NCBI GenBank assembly: GCA_902825945.1
Contig: CADECY010000005.1
Coordinates: 26,557-90,556, forward strand
Source: an uncultured Acidobacteriota bacterium
Lineage (GTDB): Bacteria; Acidobacteriota; Terriglobia; Bryobacterales; Bryobacteraceae
DNA length: 64,000 bases
Reading direction: 5' to 3'
Below the pieces are notes generated by a model, which was not told the origin of the DNA, made no database searches, and saw only the letters and a program-made list of their open reading frames with translations. Shown in pieces: positions 17,926 through 27,558 of the stretch. The position numbers and the translations under genes were made by a program. Numbering within the stretch: position 1 is the stretch's first letter; each line of letters starts with the position of its first letter.

Positions 17926-18070
17926 CCACCTCCTTGTGATTCATGTGTTTAGATATCAGGAGGCACCGTCGGACCGTGCAGTATTTCATTATTTAATACA
18001 AGGTGATTGTATTTTTTCATGATTTTCTGCACTGACAACGCAGAACTTCATCGATTCCTGTCACCCATGC
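17926..18070. other. AT-rich divergent intergenic patch with inverted and direct repeats
   Basis: This stretch is strikingly richer in A and T than the surrounding genes. It contains GTGCAG at 17976-17981 matched by CTGCAC at 18027-18032, and two related T-rich direct repeats (from 17981 GTATTTCATTATTT and from 18009 GTATTTTTTCATGATTTT). It separates the amidase from the DUF4143 ATPase and may hold regulator-binding sites. No coding potential is seen. Confidence 0.4.
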
Positions 18071-18076
18071 TATGCT
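18071..18076 (+). promoter_or_regulatory. -10 box of the DUF4143 ATPase gene
   Basis: TATGCT nine bases before the ATG at 18086. The resulting leader would be at most about two bases long. Confidence 0.45.
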
Positions 18077-18085
18077 GGAAATCAC

Positions 18086-19309
18086 ATGGGCGATTTTCGC
18101 CGCGTGGTCGGCCTCAGCGGATGGCTAAAGCTGAGTTCGCTGTTTCTGGTGGGTCCTCGCCAGACAGGCAAGACGACGTTGATCCGTCAGGCCTTCCCTC
18201 GAGCCAAGTATTTCAATCTCCTCGAATCGAACGTCTTCCGGGAGGTCGCGCGCAGGCCGGAGCTGATCCGCCAGCGGCGCCGTCCCGGCGAGAATCTGAT
18301 CGTGATCGACGAGATCCAGAAGCTGCCGCAGCTCTTGGACGAGGTCCAGGTGATGATCGATTCCGACCGGGATCTGCGATTCATCCTCACCGGCTCGAGC
18401 ATCCGATCGTTGCGGCGAGCGGGCTTGAACCTCCTCGGAGGCCGGGCGTGGGAGGCGCGGCTGCATCCGCTCGTTTCGCCCGAGCTTCCGGGCGGGATTC
18501 TACTGCGGCGCCTCAATGACGGAAGCCTGCCATTCGTTCTGAACTCCGCGAGCCCGCGCAAAGCGCTCGAGGAGTACGTGGACGTGTATCTGGGAGAAGA
18601 AGTGGTCTCCCAGGGTGCCGTGCGCCAAGTGGAGCCCTTCTCGCGATTCCTGAACATCGCCGCCCTCGCCAACGGCGAGCAGATCAACTACACCAAGATG
18701 GGCGCCGACTGCCAGGTGGCTCCGCGCACCATTCGCGAGTATGTCCAAGTGCTCGACGACACCCTGATCGCACGCGAGCTTCCCGCGTTCACCGGAACCA
18801 AGGTTCGCAAACCCGTGGCCTCGGCAAAGCTCTACCTTTTTGACGTCGGCGTGGCGAACGTCCTAATGGGCCGCGGCCGCGTCGAGCCCGGAACCGAGGG
18901 CTTCGGACGCGCGCTCGAACATCAGATCTACCTCGAACTCCGCGCCTTCCTCGACTACACGCACCAACCCCTGCCCCTCACCTATTGGCGCAGCACCTCG
19001 CAGTTCGAAGCCGATTTTCTGATCGACGGCCGCATCGGCATCGAATCGAAGGGCAAGGAATTCGTCACCAAGCGCGACTACAAGGGCCTGCTCGCGCTCG
19101 CCGAGGAGATCCCGCTCGAGCGCAAGATCATCGTCTGCGCCGAGTCGCAGTGGCGGATGTCGGACGAAGGAGTCGAGGTGATGCCGATGCAGGAGTTTTT
19201 CACCGAACTGTGGAAGGGCTCGATCATCCCGATCCCCGAAGCGGCGTTCCAGTTCATGAATCCCGAACTGTTCCCCGATCGCACGCGAGCACAGGCGGGC
19301 GCAGAATAG
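18086..19309 (+). CDS. AAA ATPase with C-terminal DUF4143 domain
   Basis: 407 residues. The N-terminal ATPase has Walker A (VGPRQTGKTTLIRQAF, about 23-38) and Walker B (NLIVIDEIQKLPQ). The C-terminal DUF4143 region includes a winged-helix-like part (MGADCQVAPRTIREYVQVLD) and an ending with a restriction-nuclease-like pattern, YWRSTSQFEADFLID followed by IESKGKEF (D...E-x-K). Proteins of this type are scattered, often horizontally acquired, and have no settled function; defence or genome-maintenance roles have been proposed. It stands alone, led by the AT-rich patch and the TATGCT box, and converges on the TonB receptor gene ten bases downstream. Confidence 0.9.
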   Translation: MGDFRRVVGLSGWLKLSSLFLVGPRQTGKTTLIRQAFPRAKYFNLLESNVFREVARRPELIRQRRRPGENLIVIDEIQKLPQLLDEVQVMIDSDRDLRFILTGSSIRSLRRAGLNLLGGRAWEARLHPLVSPELPGGILLRRLNDGSLPFVLNSASPRKALEEYVDVYLGEEVVSQGAVRQVEPFSRFLNIAALANGEQINYTKMGADCQVAPRTIREYVQVLDDTLIARELPAFTGTKVRKPVASAKLYLFDVGVANVLMGRGRVEPGTEGFGRALEHQIYLELRAFLDYTHQPLPLTYWRSTSQFEADFLIDGRIGIESKGKEFVTKRDYKGLLALAEEIPLERKIIVCAESQWRMSDEGVEVMPMQEFFTELWKGSIIPIPEAAFQFMNPELFPDRTRAQAGAE

Positions 19310-19318
19310 CGGACCGAT

Positions 19319-22300
19319 TCAGAACCCGATTCGCAGTCCGATCTGGACTTGTCGCGGGGCCTTCGCCGAGAAGATGCGGCCGAAATTCGCCGGTTCGTCG
19401 GCATATCGTTCCGGCATGTCGAAGTTCGCGGTGTTGGTCAGATTGAACGCCTGCACATCGGCGGTGATGGACCATCGCTCGCCAACCGCAAAGCGCCGGG
19501 ACAGCCCGAAGTCGAGGTTGAAGAGGCCAGGACCGTCCACGATGTTCCGGCCAGCGGACCCGAACGTGAACTGGCGCGGGATCGCGAAGGCCGAGGTATC
19601 GAACCAGCGCTGGGGCGTGCGCGTCTCGAGCTGGGGGTTCCCCAGCAGGTCGGGCCGGTCATTGCCGAAGATGCTGCCCGAGTTTCCAGTGTTCGAGTTG
19701 TCGAATCGCAGCAGCGGCGTGAACGGTTGTCCGGCCTGCGCGCTGAGGATCCCGCGGAATTCGAAACCGGCCCACGCGGCGGTCACTGCGGTGCTCAGCC
19801 GGTGGCGCATGTCGAAACTCGAACGCGCACGTTCGAGCGCGTAGTTGAAACTGTCCTGCGGAAAGTTCTTGTCGGGTTTGGTTCCGAGAAACGCCGACGT
19901 GTCGTCGATCGACTTCGACCACGTGTAGGCGGAAAGCACCGAGTAGCGCCCAGCGAAGCGGCGGTCAAACCGCACCTGCAGCGAGTGGAACGACGAGTTT
20001 GCGCCGCTCTCGGAATAGAAGAGTCCGCTGTAGGCGGGGTTCGGACGCCGCAAGGCGAGCACGCCCGAGCCGGGGCGTGCTTGATTCAGATCGCGGGAAC
20101 GGATCAGGTGGGTGCCCTTGCTGCCCGCGTATGCGATGGACATCGTGGCCCGCCGCGAAAACTGCCGTTCCACCGTGAAGTTCCAGTTCTGGATGTAGGC
20201 CGACGTCAGGCCGGGACTCAGAGTGTTCGGCGACGGTGGTGGCGTGATCCCGCCGCGCACGGGAAACGGATCGCTCAGGCTCAGCAACGCCGTGGCTGTG
20301 GGAAAAAAGACGCGCGTATTGAACAGCGGCGGATTGAAGTAGAACGACGAGTTCACCACGAACATGCCGCTATCGAAGAAAATTCCGTATCCGCCGCGCA
20401 CCGCGGTCCGAGAATCCGGCGACCAGGCGAAGCCCACGCGCGGCGCGAAGTTATTGCGATCCGAGCGCAGCCCCGATCGCGGCACGTCTTCCGTTCCCAC
20501 CCGCACCAGCTTCGCGGTCGAAGGCACGTAGGCGTACATGCGATCCTCCGGGTCGATCGCCGGAGTGTTGAACTCATAGCGTACGCCGAGACTGAGATTG
20601 AGCGACGGCAGCACGCGCCAGTCATCCTGCGCGAACGCGTGATAGGCCGAGGTGCGCAGGCTTTGGCGATTGTCGAAACGAGCCTGCAGCGCAAACGAGG
20701 GAAGGCCGAGCAGCAGATCCGCGATGCCGATTCCGCTGAGCGCGCCTGAGAACGTCATCGTGCCGCGCGAGAAGTAGTCGAGGTAGCCATCGGTCGCCAG
20801 CCGCCGGACTTCCCCGCCCGTCTTGAACACATGCGAGCCGCGAACCATCGCGACACTCGGCTGGACCTGCCATGTGTCGGTCGATCGCCCCAGTGGAAGC
20901 TGATCCGCGTCTCCCACCTGCGCGAATCCCGCCACCTTGATCGACGGATAACCGAAGTCGCGCGCCTCCGCGGGAAGCCAGTTTACGCCCCACGCGCGAT
21001 TCACATCGGTCAGATAATTCTGTTGTTTCGCCTCACGAAACGATCGCGTGAAGGCGAATCGAGTGGTCTGCACGGTGCTGCTCGACCAGACCCGTTGATG
21101 CTGCGCCGAGATGTTGTGCCCCGTGTTCGTCACGAAATTGCCGTATCCCGGAACGCCGGTGACCTCTTCGGCGAACGGTTCAAGCAGATCCTGCGCCCCC
21201 CATCCGTAACGCAGGGTCAGATCATCGCGCGGTCCGATCCGGTAGTCGCCGCGCGCGAGCAGGTTGTGCGACACATCCGCGAGCGCGGGTTGCGCGAGGT
21301 GGAGCGAATCTTGATTGGGCAAGGGAAACAACGCGAGCACGCGCGCCGACAACGGATGAATGCGCGCGGCGGGAATCCGGTTGGCGGGGAACGGTTGCCG
21401 TGTGAACGGGTCGAGCACCGTGCGCGCCATCTCGCCATTGCGCTCGGCTAGTGAAGGCACCGCGCTGAGCCGGGGCAGGCCGCGCCGCTCGCGGAGGCCC
21501 TCGTAGTTCGCGAAGAAGAACACGCGATCACGAATCACGGGCCCGCCCACCGATCCACCGAACTGACTGCGAATGTACTTGGGCCGTTCGGCCCCTTCGA
21601 AGAAGTTGCGGGCATCGAGCACGCGGTTTCGCAAGTATTCGTACGCCGTTGCGTGGGTCTCGTTCGAACCCGATCGAGTGACCACGTTCACCTGCGCGCC
21701 CGAACTCCGTCCGTACTCCGCGCTGTAGCCATTCGACAGGACCCGGAACTCGCGGATGCTTTCGACCGAGGGTTGCAGCACGTAGCGGTTGGTGTAGGGA
21801 TCGTTGTTGTCCGAACCGTCGAGCGTGAAATTGTTGAACTCCTCGCGAGCCCCGCCGGCGTGCATCGAGAACGATCCACGCGAACTCAACTCCGAATCCT
21901 GCACGGGCGGCAGAATGCCCGGCGCGAGAAGGCAAAGCTGGAGAAAGTCACGGCGGTTCAAGGGAAGCGAAGCGATGCGCTCGCGTTCGAGCGTAAGGCC
22001 GAGCGAAGGCGACTCGGTTTGCAGCCCTTGCGCCTGTGCTTCCACGCTCACCGATTCGCGGAGGGCGCCGGGGCCGAGCGTGAAGTCCTGCACCGCGTGG
22101 CCATCGACAGTCACTTCTATCTTCGCGGCGCGGACGGCTTGCATGTCCCGCGCCGACGCCGTCACGGCGTACGATCCTGGCGGCAGGGCGGCAATTCGAT
22201 ACGCTCCGTTGAGAGCCGTGGGAGCTGTCCGGCTCACTCCATGTTCCGCGTCTTCCGCCGTCACTGTCGCGGCGGGAATCGAACGTCCCGACGAGTCGCG

Positions 22301-22402
22301 AACCACGCCCGAGATCGAGCCCGTAATGGTCTGCGCCGTGGAGAAGGCAGATATCGAAAGAGCAAGGAGCACCAATCGAAGCATCTGCTTCCAGTCTCTC
22401 AC
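19319..22402 (-). CDS. Oar-like TonB-dependent outer-membrane receptor
   Basis: 1027 residues from a GTG that overlaps the upstream stop (GTGA); a second start, ATG 22384, begins right at the signal peptide (MLRLVLLALSISAFSTAQ). The mature N-terminus is a carboxypeptidase-regulatory/Cna-B domain (ISGVVRDSSGRSIPAATVTA). The plug follows (LPLNRRDFLQLCLLAPGI, AQVNVVTRSGSNETHATAYE), and the rest is a beta-barrel with Oar-type repeats ending RQVQIGLRIGF, an aromatic C-terminus typical of outer-membrane barrels. It imports or exports a large substrate using TonB energy. It is the third gene after a methyltransferase and a PL22-like lyase, so pectic oligomers are the likeliest cargo. No SusD partner is present. 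Confidence 0.92.
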   Translation of the reverse strand: MRDWKQMLRLVLLALSISAFSTAQTITGSISGVVRDSSGRSIPAATVTAEDAEHGVSRTAPTALNGAYRIAALPPGSYAVTASARDMQAVRAAKIEVTVDGHAVQDFTLGPGALRESVSVEAQAQGLQTESPSLGLTLERERIASLPLNRRDFLQLCLLAPGILPPVQDSELSSRGSFSMHAGGAREEFNNFTLDGSDNNDPYTNRYVLQPSVESIREFRVLSNGYSAEYGRSSGAQVNVVTRSGSNETHATAYEYLRNRVLDARNFFEGAERPKYIRSQFGGSVGGPVIRDRVFFFANYEGLRERRGLPRLSAVPSLAERNGEMARTVLDPFTRQPFPANRIPAARIHPLSARVLALFPLPNQDSLHLAQPALADVSHNLLARGDYRIGPRDDLTLRYGWGAQDLLEPFAEEVTGVPGYGNFVTNTGHNISAQHQRVWSSSTVQTTRFAFTRSFREAKQQNYLTDVNRAWGVNWLPAEARDFGYPSIKVAGFAQVGDADQLPLGRSTDTWQVQPSVAMVRGSHVFKTGGEVRRLATDGYLDYFSRGTMTFSGALSGIGIADLLLGLPSFALQARFDNRQSLRTSAYHAFAQDDWRVLPSLNLSLGVRYEFNTPAIDPEDRMYAYVPSTAKLVRVGTEDVPRSGLRSDRNNFAPRVGFAWSPDSRTAVRGGYGIFFDSGMFVVNSSFYFNPPLFNTRVFFPTATALLSLSDPFPVRGGITPPPSPNTLSPGLTSAYIQNWNFTVERQFSRRATMSIAYAGSKGTHLIRSRDLNQARPGSGVLALRRPNPAYSGLFYSESGANSSFHSLQVRFDRRFAGRYSVLSAYTWSKSIDDTSAFLGTKPDKNFPQDSFNYALERARSSFDMRHRLSTAVTAAWAGFEFRGILSAQAGQPFTPLLRFDNSNTGNSGSIFGNDRPDLLGNPQLETRTPQRWFDTSAFAIPRQFTFGSAGRNIVDGPGLFNLDFGLSRRFAVGERWSITADVQAFNLTNTANFDMPERYADEPANFGRIFSAKAPRQVQIGLRIGF

Positions 22403-23499
22403 TTCAACTCGGCGGCGTACACCTGCGGATCTCCTGATTTGTCGCTGACGAAAACCACCACCCGCTCATCATGCGAGAACGATGGATGGGGGTGAGTCCA
22501 CTGCGGGCCGTACACCGTGTCGGTCGCGACCTCCATCCAACTGAGCGCTCCGCTCTTGGCCGCGCTGCGCGCCGCCGCGAAATCTTCAGCCACCGCGTAG
22601 CGCGACGTTTTCCATTGGCTCCCGCCGTTGCTCGATTCGCTGAGGCAGACGGGAGTCCGCTCGCCGGTCGCGGCGTCGATCAGGAACAACCCTAGGTCCG
22701 GGTGGTTGGTGTCGCAGAGCACGAGCGTACCCGCGCGATTCGGAGTGATGTGCCAGGCGTTGAACCCGGCGATGCGGGCTCGCTCGCGCGTGGCCCAGTT
22801 CATGCGCCAAAGTCCGAACGGCCACACGGTGTAGACCAGATCGCCCGTGCGTCCGAGGAAAGTCTCGTGCACGACGAACTCATCGTTCCCATGTTGATAG
22901 AGGCATTCCAAACCCGTGCCATCCCGCCGCACGCGATGCATGCGGGGTGCGGGGTCTCCGGCGAATTCGATCCACTCGGGCTCGAGCGGATGAAACTGCG
23001 GATGAATCACGGTGCGCGGAAACGGAATGAAGTTCCAACTCGATCCGTCCGCCTTACCGGCCACTATCCCGGATTCCGTGCCGCGCTTGGCCGCGGCCGT
23101 AATCCACTCGCCGTCGCTGGCGAGCGAACACTCGCCCAGTTGGGCACCAGGAAACTCCACGACACAGCGCGTATCACCGCTCTCGACTCCGATGCAATGG
23201 ATCGATCCCGCGCGAACGAAGAAAATCCGCTCGCCATCCGCGTGGATCGCGGGCGAGAACGGATGAATCGGCAGTCCGCTCGTAAGCTGGCGGATCTCGC
23301 CATCCGGAAACGGCCGGATCTCGTACAGTTGGGCCGCACCGCTCCGATAGGAGACGAAGATCATCGACGCGCCATCGGGCGTGAACGAACTCTGCAGGAA
23401 GTAGGTTGCGTGGTTGATGCACGGCTGATTCGTCAACTGGTGCACGCGCGCACCCGTCGCGCGATCGATGTGGACCGAGTGCTCTGATGGAAATCGCAT
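22399..23499 (-). CDS. Oligogalacturonate lyase-like beta-propeller (PL22-like)
   Basis: 366 residues with no signal peptide. The order of motifs resembles oligogalacturonide lyase (Ogl, PL22): an opening HIDRATGARVHQLTNQPCIN, then LQSSFTPDGASMIFVSYRSG, the metal-site-like VVHETFLGRTGDLVYTVWP, and FNAWHITPNRAGTLVLCDTN near the end. Such enzymes are cytoplasmic, manganese-dependent beta-propellers that cleave unsaturated digalacturonate by beta-elimination. A generic TolB-like propeller is the alternative. Its ATG directly follows the stop of the methyltransferase, and its stop overlaps the TonB receptor start, so uptake and cleavage of pectic fragments may be co-expressed. Confidence 0.75.
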   Translation of the reverse strand: MRFPSEHSVHIDRATGARVHQLTNQPCINHATYFLQSSFTPDGASMIFVSYRSGAAQLYEIRPFPDGEIRQLTSGLPIHPFSPAIHADGERIFFVRAGSIHCIGVESGDTRCVVEFPGAQLGECSLASDGEWITAAAKRGTESGIVAGKADGSSWNFIPFPRTVIHPQFHPLEPEWIEFAGDPAPRMHRVRRDGTGLECLYQHGNDEFVVHETFLGRTGDLVYTVWPFGLWRMNWATRERARIAGFNAWHITPNRAGTLVLCDTNHPDLGLFLIDAATGERTPVCLSESSNGGSQWKTSRYAVAEDFAAARSAAKSGALSWMEVATDTVYGPQWTHPHPSFSHDERVVVFVSDKSGDPQVYAAELK

Positions 23500-24180
23500 C
23501 TAGCGCGCCGGCCCCTTGAAGACGAGGATGTGCTGCCACGGAAGCCCGTCGATCAGCTTGTCGAACGTGTAGCCTTCCGCTTCGAGCTCCTTCTTTGCCG
23601 TGGCGACCGACATCTTGTGCTCGGGCCGGATCGGCACCTTCGGGTCCTCCTCGCGGAATTCGAGAAGGATCAGCCGCCCGTCGGGTTTCAGCGATTTCGC
23701 GATGTCGCGGAGCATCTTTTGCGGCTCCGAGAACTCGTGATAGACGTCGACCAATAACACGATGTCCATCGCGCCGTCCGGCAGGTTCGCGGCATCGATC
23801 GCGCCGGGAATCGTCTCGACGTTGCGGATTCCCGCCTTCTGGGCCCGTGTGCGAAGCATGCGCAGCATCTCCGGCTGCAGGTCGGTGGCGTAGACTTTCC
23901 CCTTCGGCCCCACGATCTTGGCGATCTTGAGCGAATAGTATCCGACCCCAGCTCCGAGATCGGCCACAACGGAGCCTTCCGGAATCGCGAGCAGCTTCAA
24001 TGCGAGATCGGGGTTTTCCTCCTGCTCGCGCTCGGCGCGAACCAGCCAACTGGCGCCGCCCACACCCATCACGGGTGCGATCTGGCGTCCGCTGACCGGA
24101 TGCTTACCTTGCCATCCGGCAAGCGGAGCCACGGCCAGAGCCAGCGCCATGGCGGCAAAGACGATTTGCTTGGAGATCAT
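23500..24180 (-). CDS. Class I SAM methyltransferase with an apparent signal peptide
   Basis: 226 residues from ATG 24180; an alternative ATG at 24195 overlaps the AGGA that may serve as ribosome-binding site. Residues 1-25 (MISKQIVFAAMALALAVAPL) look like a signal peptide or membrane anchor. They precede a standard methyltransferase core: VVADLGAGVGYYSLKIAKIV (SAM-binding motif I), YATDLQPEML (acidic ribose contact), and DIVLLVDVYHEFSEPQKML. The C-terminus LPWQHILVFKGPAR is typical of a family common in Acidobacteria and Planctomycetes. SAM is not expected outside the cytoplasm, so export would be odd; the segment may instead anchor the protein facing inward. It is first in the operon with the PL22-like lyase and TonB receptor. 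Confidence 0.85.
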   Translation of the reverse strand: MISKQIVFAAMALALAVAPLAGWQGKHPVSGRQIAPVMGVGGASWLVRAEREQEENPDLALKLLAIPEGSVVADLGAGVGYYSLKIAKIVGPKGKVYATDLQPEMLRMLRTRAQKAGIRNVETIPGAIDAANLPDGAMDIVLLVDVYHEFSEPQKMLRDIAKSLKPDGRLILLEFREEDPKVPIRPEHKMSVATAKKELEAEGYTFDKLIDGLPWQHILVFKGPAR

Positions 24181-24228
24181 GGTGTGTCCTAGCATTTTAA
24201 TGGTTGTACGAATTCTCGCGGAGGAAGA

Positions 24229-24768
24229 ATGGCCTTTTCTGATATGACGCGGCGGGAACTGCTCGCGATTTGTGGAATTTCGCTATTGCCAGCAGGCGGT
24301 TGTGGCGGGGTAAAGAAAGAGCCTCGCCTCTACAAGATGGGCGAAGCCACGCAAGTGGGCGTGCTGGTCTACACGATCCTCGAGGCCGACTGGTTCACGC
24401 ACCTGAGCGGCGAGGTGGACCGGATTCCGAAAGACCGCTACATTGTGGTCCGCATGACCATTCAGAACGCAGGCTCGAAGGAAGCCACCGTTCCCCTGAT
24501 GACGCTCGAGGACGGCAAAGGGCTCGAACTCCGCGAACTGGACGATCTCAAGAACGTCCCCGACACGTTGCCGCTACTGCGAATCATTCCACCGGGCGAG
24601 ATCATGCAGGGGCGAATCGTGTTCGACGGTCCCACACGCGACCTGCGCCTCCGCGTTGCCGACGTGAGCGACCCCTCCGACGAACGTTCGGCTCTCGTCG
24701 ACGTGCCGGTCAATCTCGGCGACGCTCAGCCTCTGCCCATCCCCAAGCCCGCGCAGCCCGCACAATGA
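24229..24768 (+). CDS. Lipoprotein with DUF4352-like domain
   Basis: 179 residues. A good Shine-Dalgarno (GGAGGAAGA) sits directly before the ATG. The N-terminus (MTRRELLAICGISLLPAGGC from the second Met) combines a Tat-like RR with a lipobox, LPAGGC, so it is probably an anchored lipoprotein. The mature part is a single beta-sandwich of the DUF4352 kind: KDRYIVVRMTIQNAGSKEAT is the conserved core strand pair. These domains are structural or ligand-binding. The stop overlaps the next start (ATGA), so the two exported proteins are made together. Confidence 0.75.
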   Translation: MAFSDMTRRELLAICGISLLPAGGCGGVKKEPRLYKMGEATQVGVLVYTILEADWFTHLSGEVDRIPKDRYIVVRMTIQNAGSKEATVPLMTLEDGKGLELRELDDLKNVPDTLPLLRIIPPGEIMQGRIVFDGPTRDLRLRVADVSDPSDERSALVDVPVNLGDAQPLPIPKPAQPAQ

Positions 24769-25592
24769 CCCGTCTCGCACTGGCCCTGTTTCCGCTGGCG
24801 GCCGTGTGGGCCATCACGATTCCGGAGTCCGCGCTGCATCAGTACGACGATGGTCCGCCGCTGGGCGCGAACTTCAAGTTCGGGCCCGGTGAACCGGTCT
24901 GGGTCAGCTTCCGGATCGCGGGCTACAAGAAGACCGAGGAGGACGTTCCCAAAGTCAAGATGTCGTGGAACGTCGAAGTGAAAGATGCCAAGGGCGTGCG
25001 CGTGGTGGAGGCGAAATCGGAAGAGATCGACGTTTCGCTGGCCGTCGAGGACAAGGACTGGAAGCCGAAAAAGCGCCACGAATTCCAACTCCCACCGCTG
25101 ATCGACTCAGGCGCCTACACCATCACCATCAGCGTCAAGGACGAACTTGCCGGACAGTCGGTGAGGAAGGAAATCGTGTTTAGCGTGGCGAATCCCATCG
25201 TGGTGGAGCCGAGCGACACACTGGTGGCACGCAATTTCCGCTTCCTGCGTGGAGAGGAAGACGGCCGGGCACTGAATCCGGTGGCCTACAAACAGGGCGA
25301 TCCGCTCTGGGCCCGCTTCGAAATCACCGGCTACAAGCTCGGCGACAAGAACGCCTTCGATGTTTCCTACGGACTCGAGGTTCTCCGCGCCGATGGTTCG
25401 CGGCTCTATCAGGAACCGGAAGCCGCTGGCGAGCGCGACGCCACCTACTACCCGAAGCGCTTCGTGCAAGGCGTGCTCAACCTGAGTCTCGACAAGACCA
25501 TCGCGAAGGGCACCTACACGATCGTGCTCCGGCTGAAGGACAAAGTGGGCAGCGCGACGGCGGAATCGCGCCACGAATTTCAGGTCGAATAA
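24765..25592 (+). CDS. Exported protein with two Ig-like beta-sandwich domains
   Basis: 275 residues from ATG 24765, overlapping the lipoprotein stop by four bases. A signal peptide (MTRLALALFPLAAVWA) is followed by two similar halves: one with PGEPVWVSFRIAGYKKTEED and SGAYTITISVKDELAG, the other with QGDPLWARFEITGYKLGDKN and KGTYTIVLRLKDKVG. The repeat suggests duplication of one immunoglobulin-like domain of about 120 residues. No catalytic motif is seen. The role is unknown; with the lipoprotein it may form an envelope assembly. Confidence 0.75.
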   Translation: MTRLALALFPLAAVWAITIPESALHQYDDGPPLGANFKFGPGEPVWVSFRIAGYKKTEEDVPKVKMSWNVEVKDAKGVRVVEAKSEEIDVSLAVEDKDWKPKKRHEFQLPPLIDSGAYTITISVKDELAGQSVRKEIVFSVANPIVVEPSDTLVARNFRFLRGEEDGRALNPVAYKQGDPLWARFEITGYKLGDKNAFDVSYGLEVLRADGSRLYQEPEAAGERDATYYPKRFVQGVLNLSLDKTIAKGTYTIVLRLKDKVGSATAESRHEFQVE

Positions 25593-25623
25593 CGCCTGCT
25601 CGAGCTGAGTGACAATAGCAGGA

Positions 25624-27177
<1,554 letters not shown>

Positions 27178-27179
27178 CG

Positions 27180-27521
27180 CTACCCGGCCGGCCGAACCGG
27201 CCGCACCTTGCCAGTCCGGATCTCCCGGACTTCGACGATCTCGGTCGCACGCCATACGCCGTCGGGCGCCAGGCATTGCGCCTCGATCCAGTGATCGTGT
27301 TCATCGTCCGTATAGATCCGGAAAACTGGTGGCAACCGGAAGCGGTCTCGATGCGCCGGAGATAGTTTGCTCTCCTCGCCTTCGGCGTGATCGCCCGCGG
27401 CCGGCGATCCCTGCGACCAGACCAGAAGCCCGCAAGGGCCGTCCTTGCCCTGCCAGCCGGAGAGTTCATCTCCACAAGCCGGGCAATACAAGGCCGGATC
27501 CGGAACATAGTGATCGAACAT
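27180..27521 (-). CDS. Small protein with zinc-ribbon-like Cys cluster
   Basis: 113 residues from ATG 27521 (a GTG two codons upstream is also possible). The N-terminus has MFDHYVPDPALYCPACGDEL, a CxxC knuckle, and a further Cys in GKDGPCGLLVW. The remainder is mixed beta with many acidic and aromatic residues (FRIYTDDEHDHWIEAQCLAP). I do not recognise a named family. It converges on the sulfatase gene two bases away and lies downstream of the beta-propeller glycosidase-like gene on the same strand. Confidence 0.55.
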   Translation of the reverse strand: MFDHYVPDPALYCPACGDELSGWQGKDGPCGLLVWSQGSPAAGDHAEGEESKLSPAHRDRFRLPPVFRIYTDDEHDHWIEAQCLAPDGVWRATEIVEVREIRTGKVRPVRPAG

Positions 27522-27558
27522 CCCCACGCATCACCGCCAGCGAACGCGCAACGCCACA

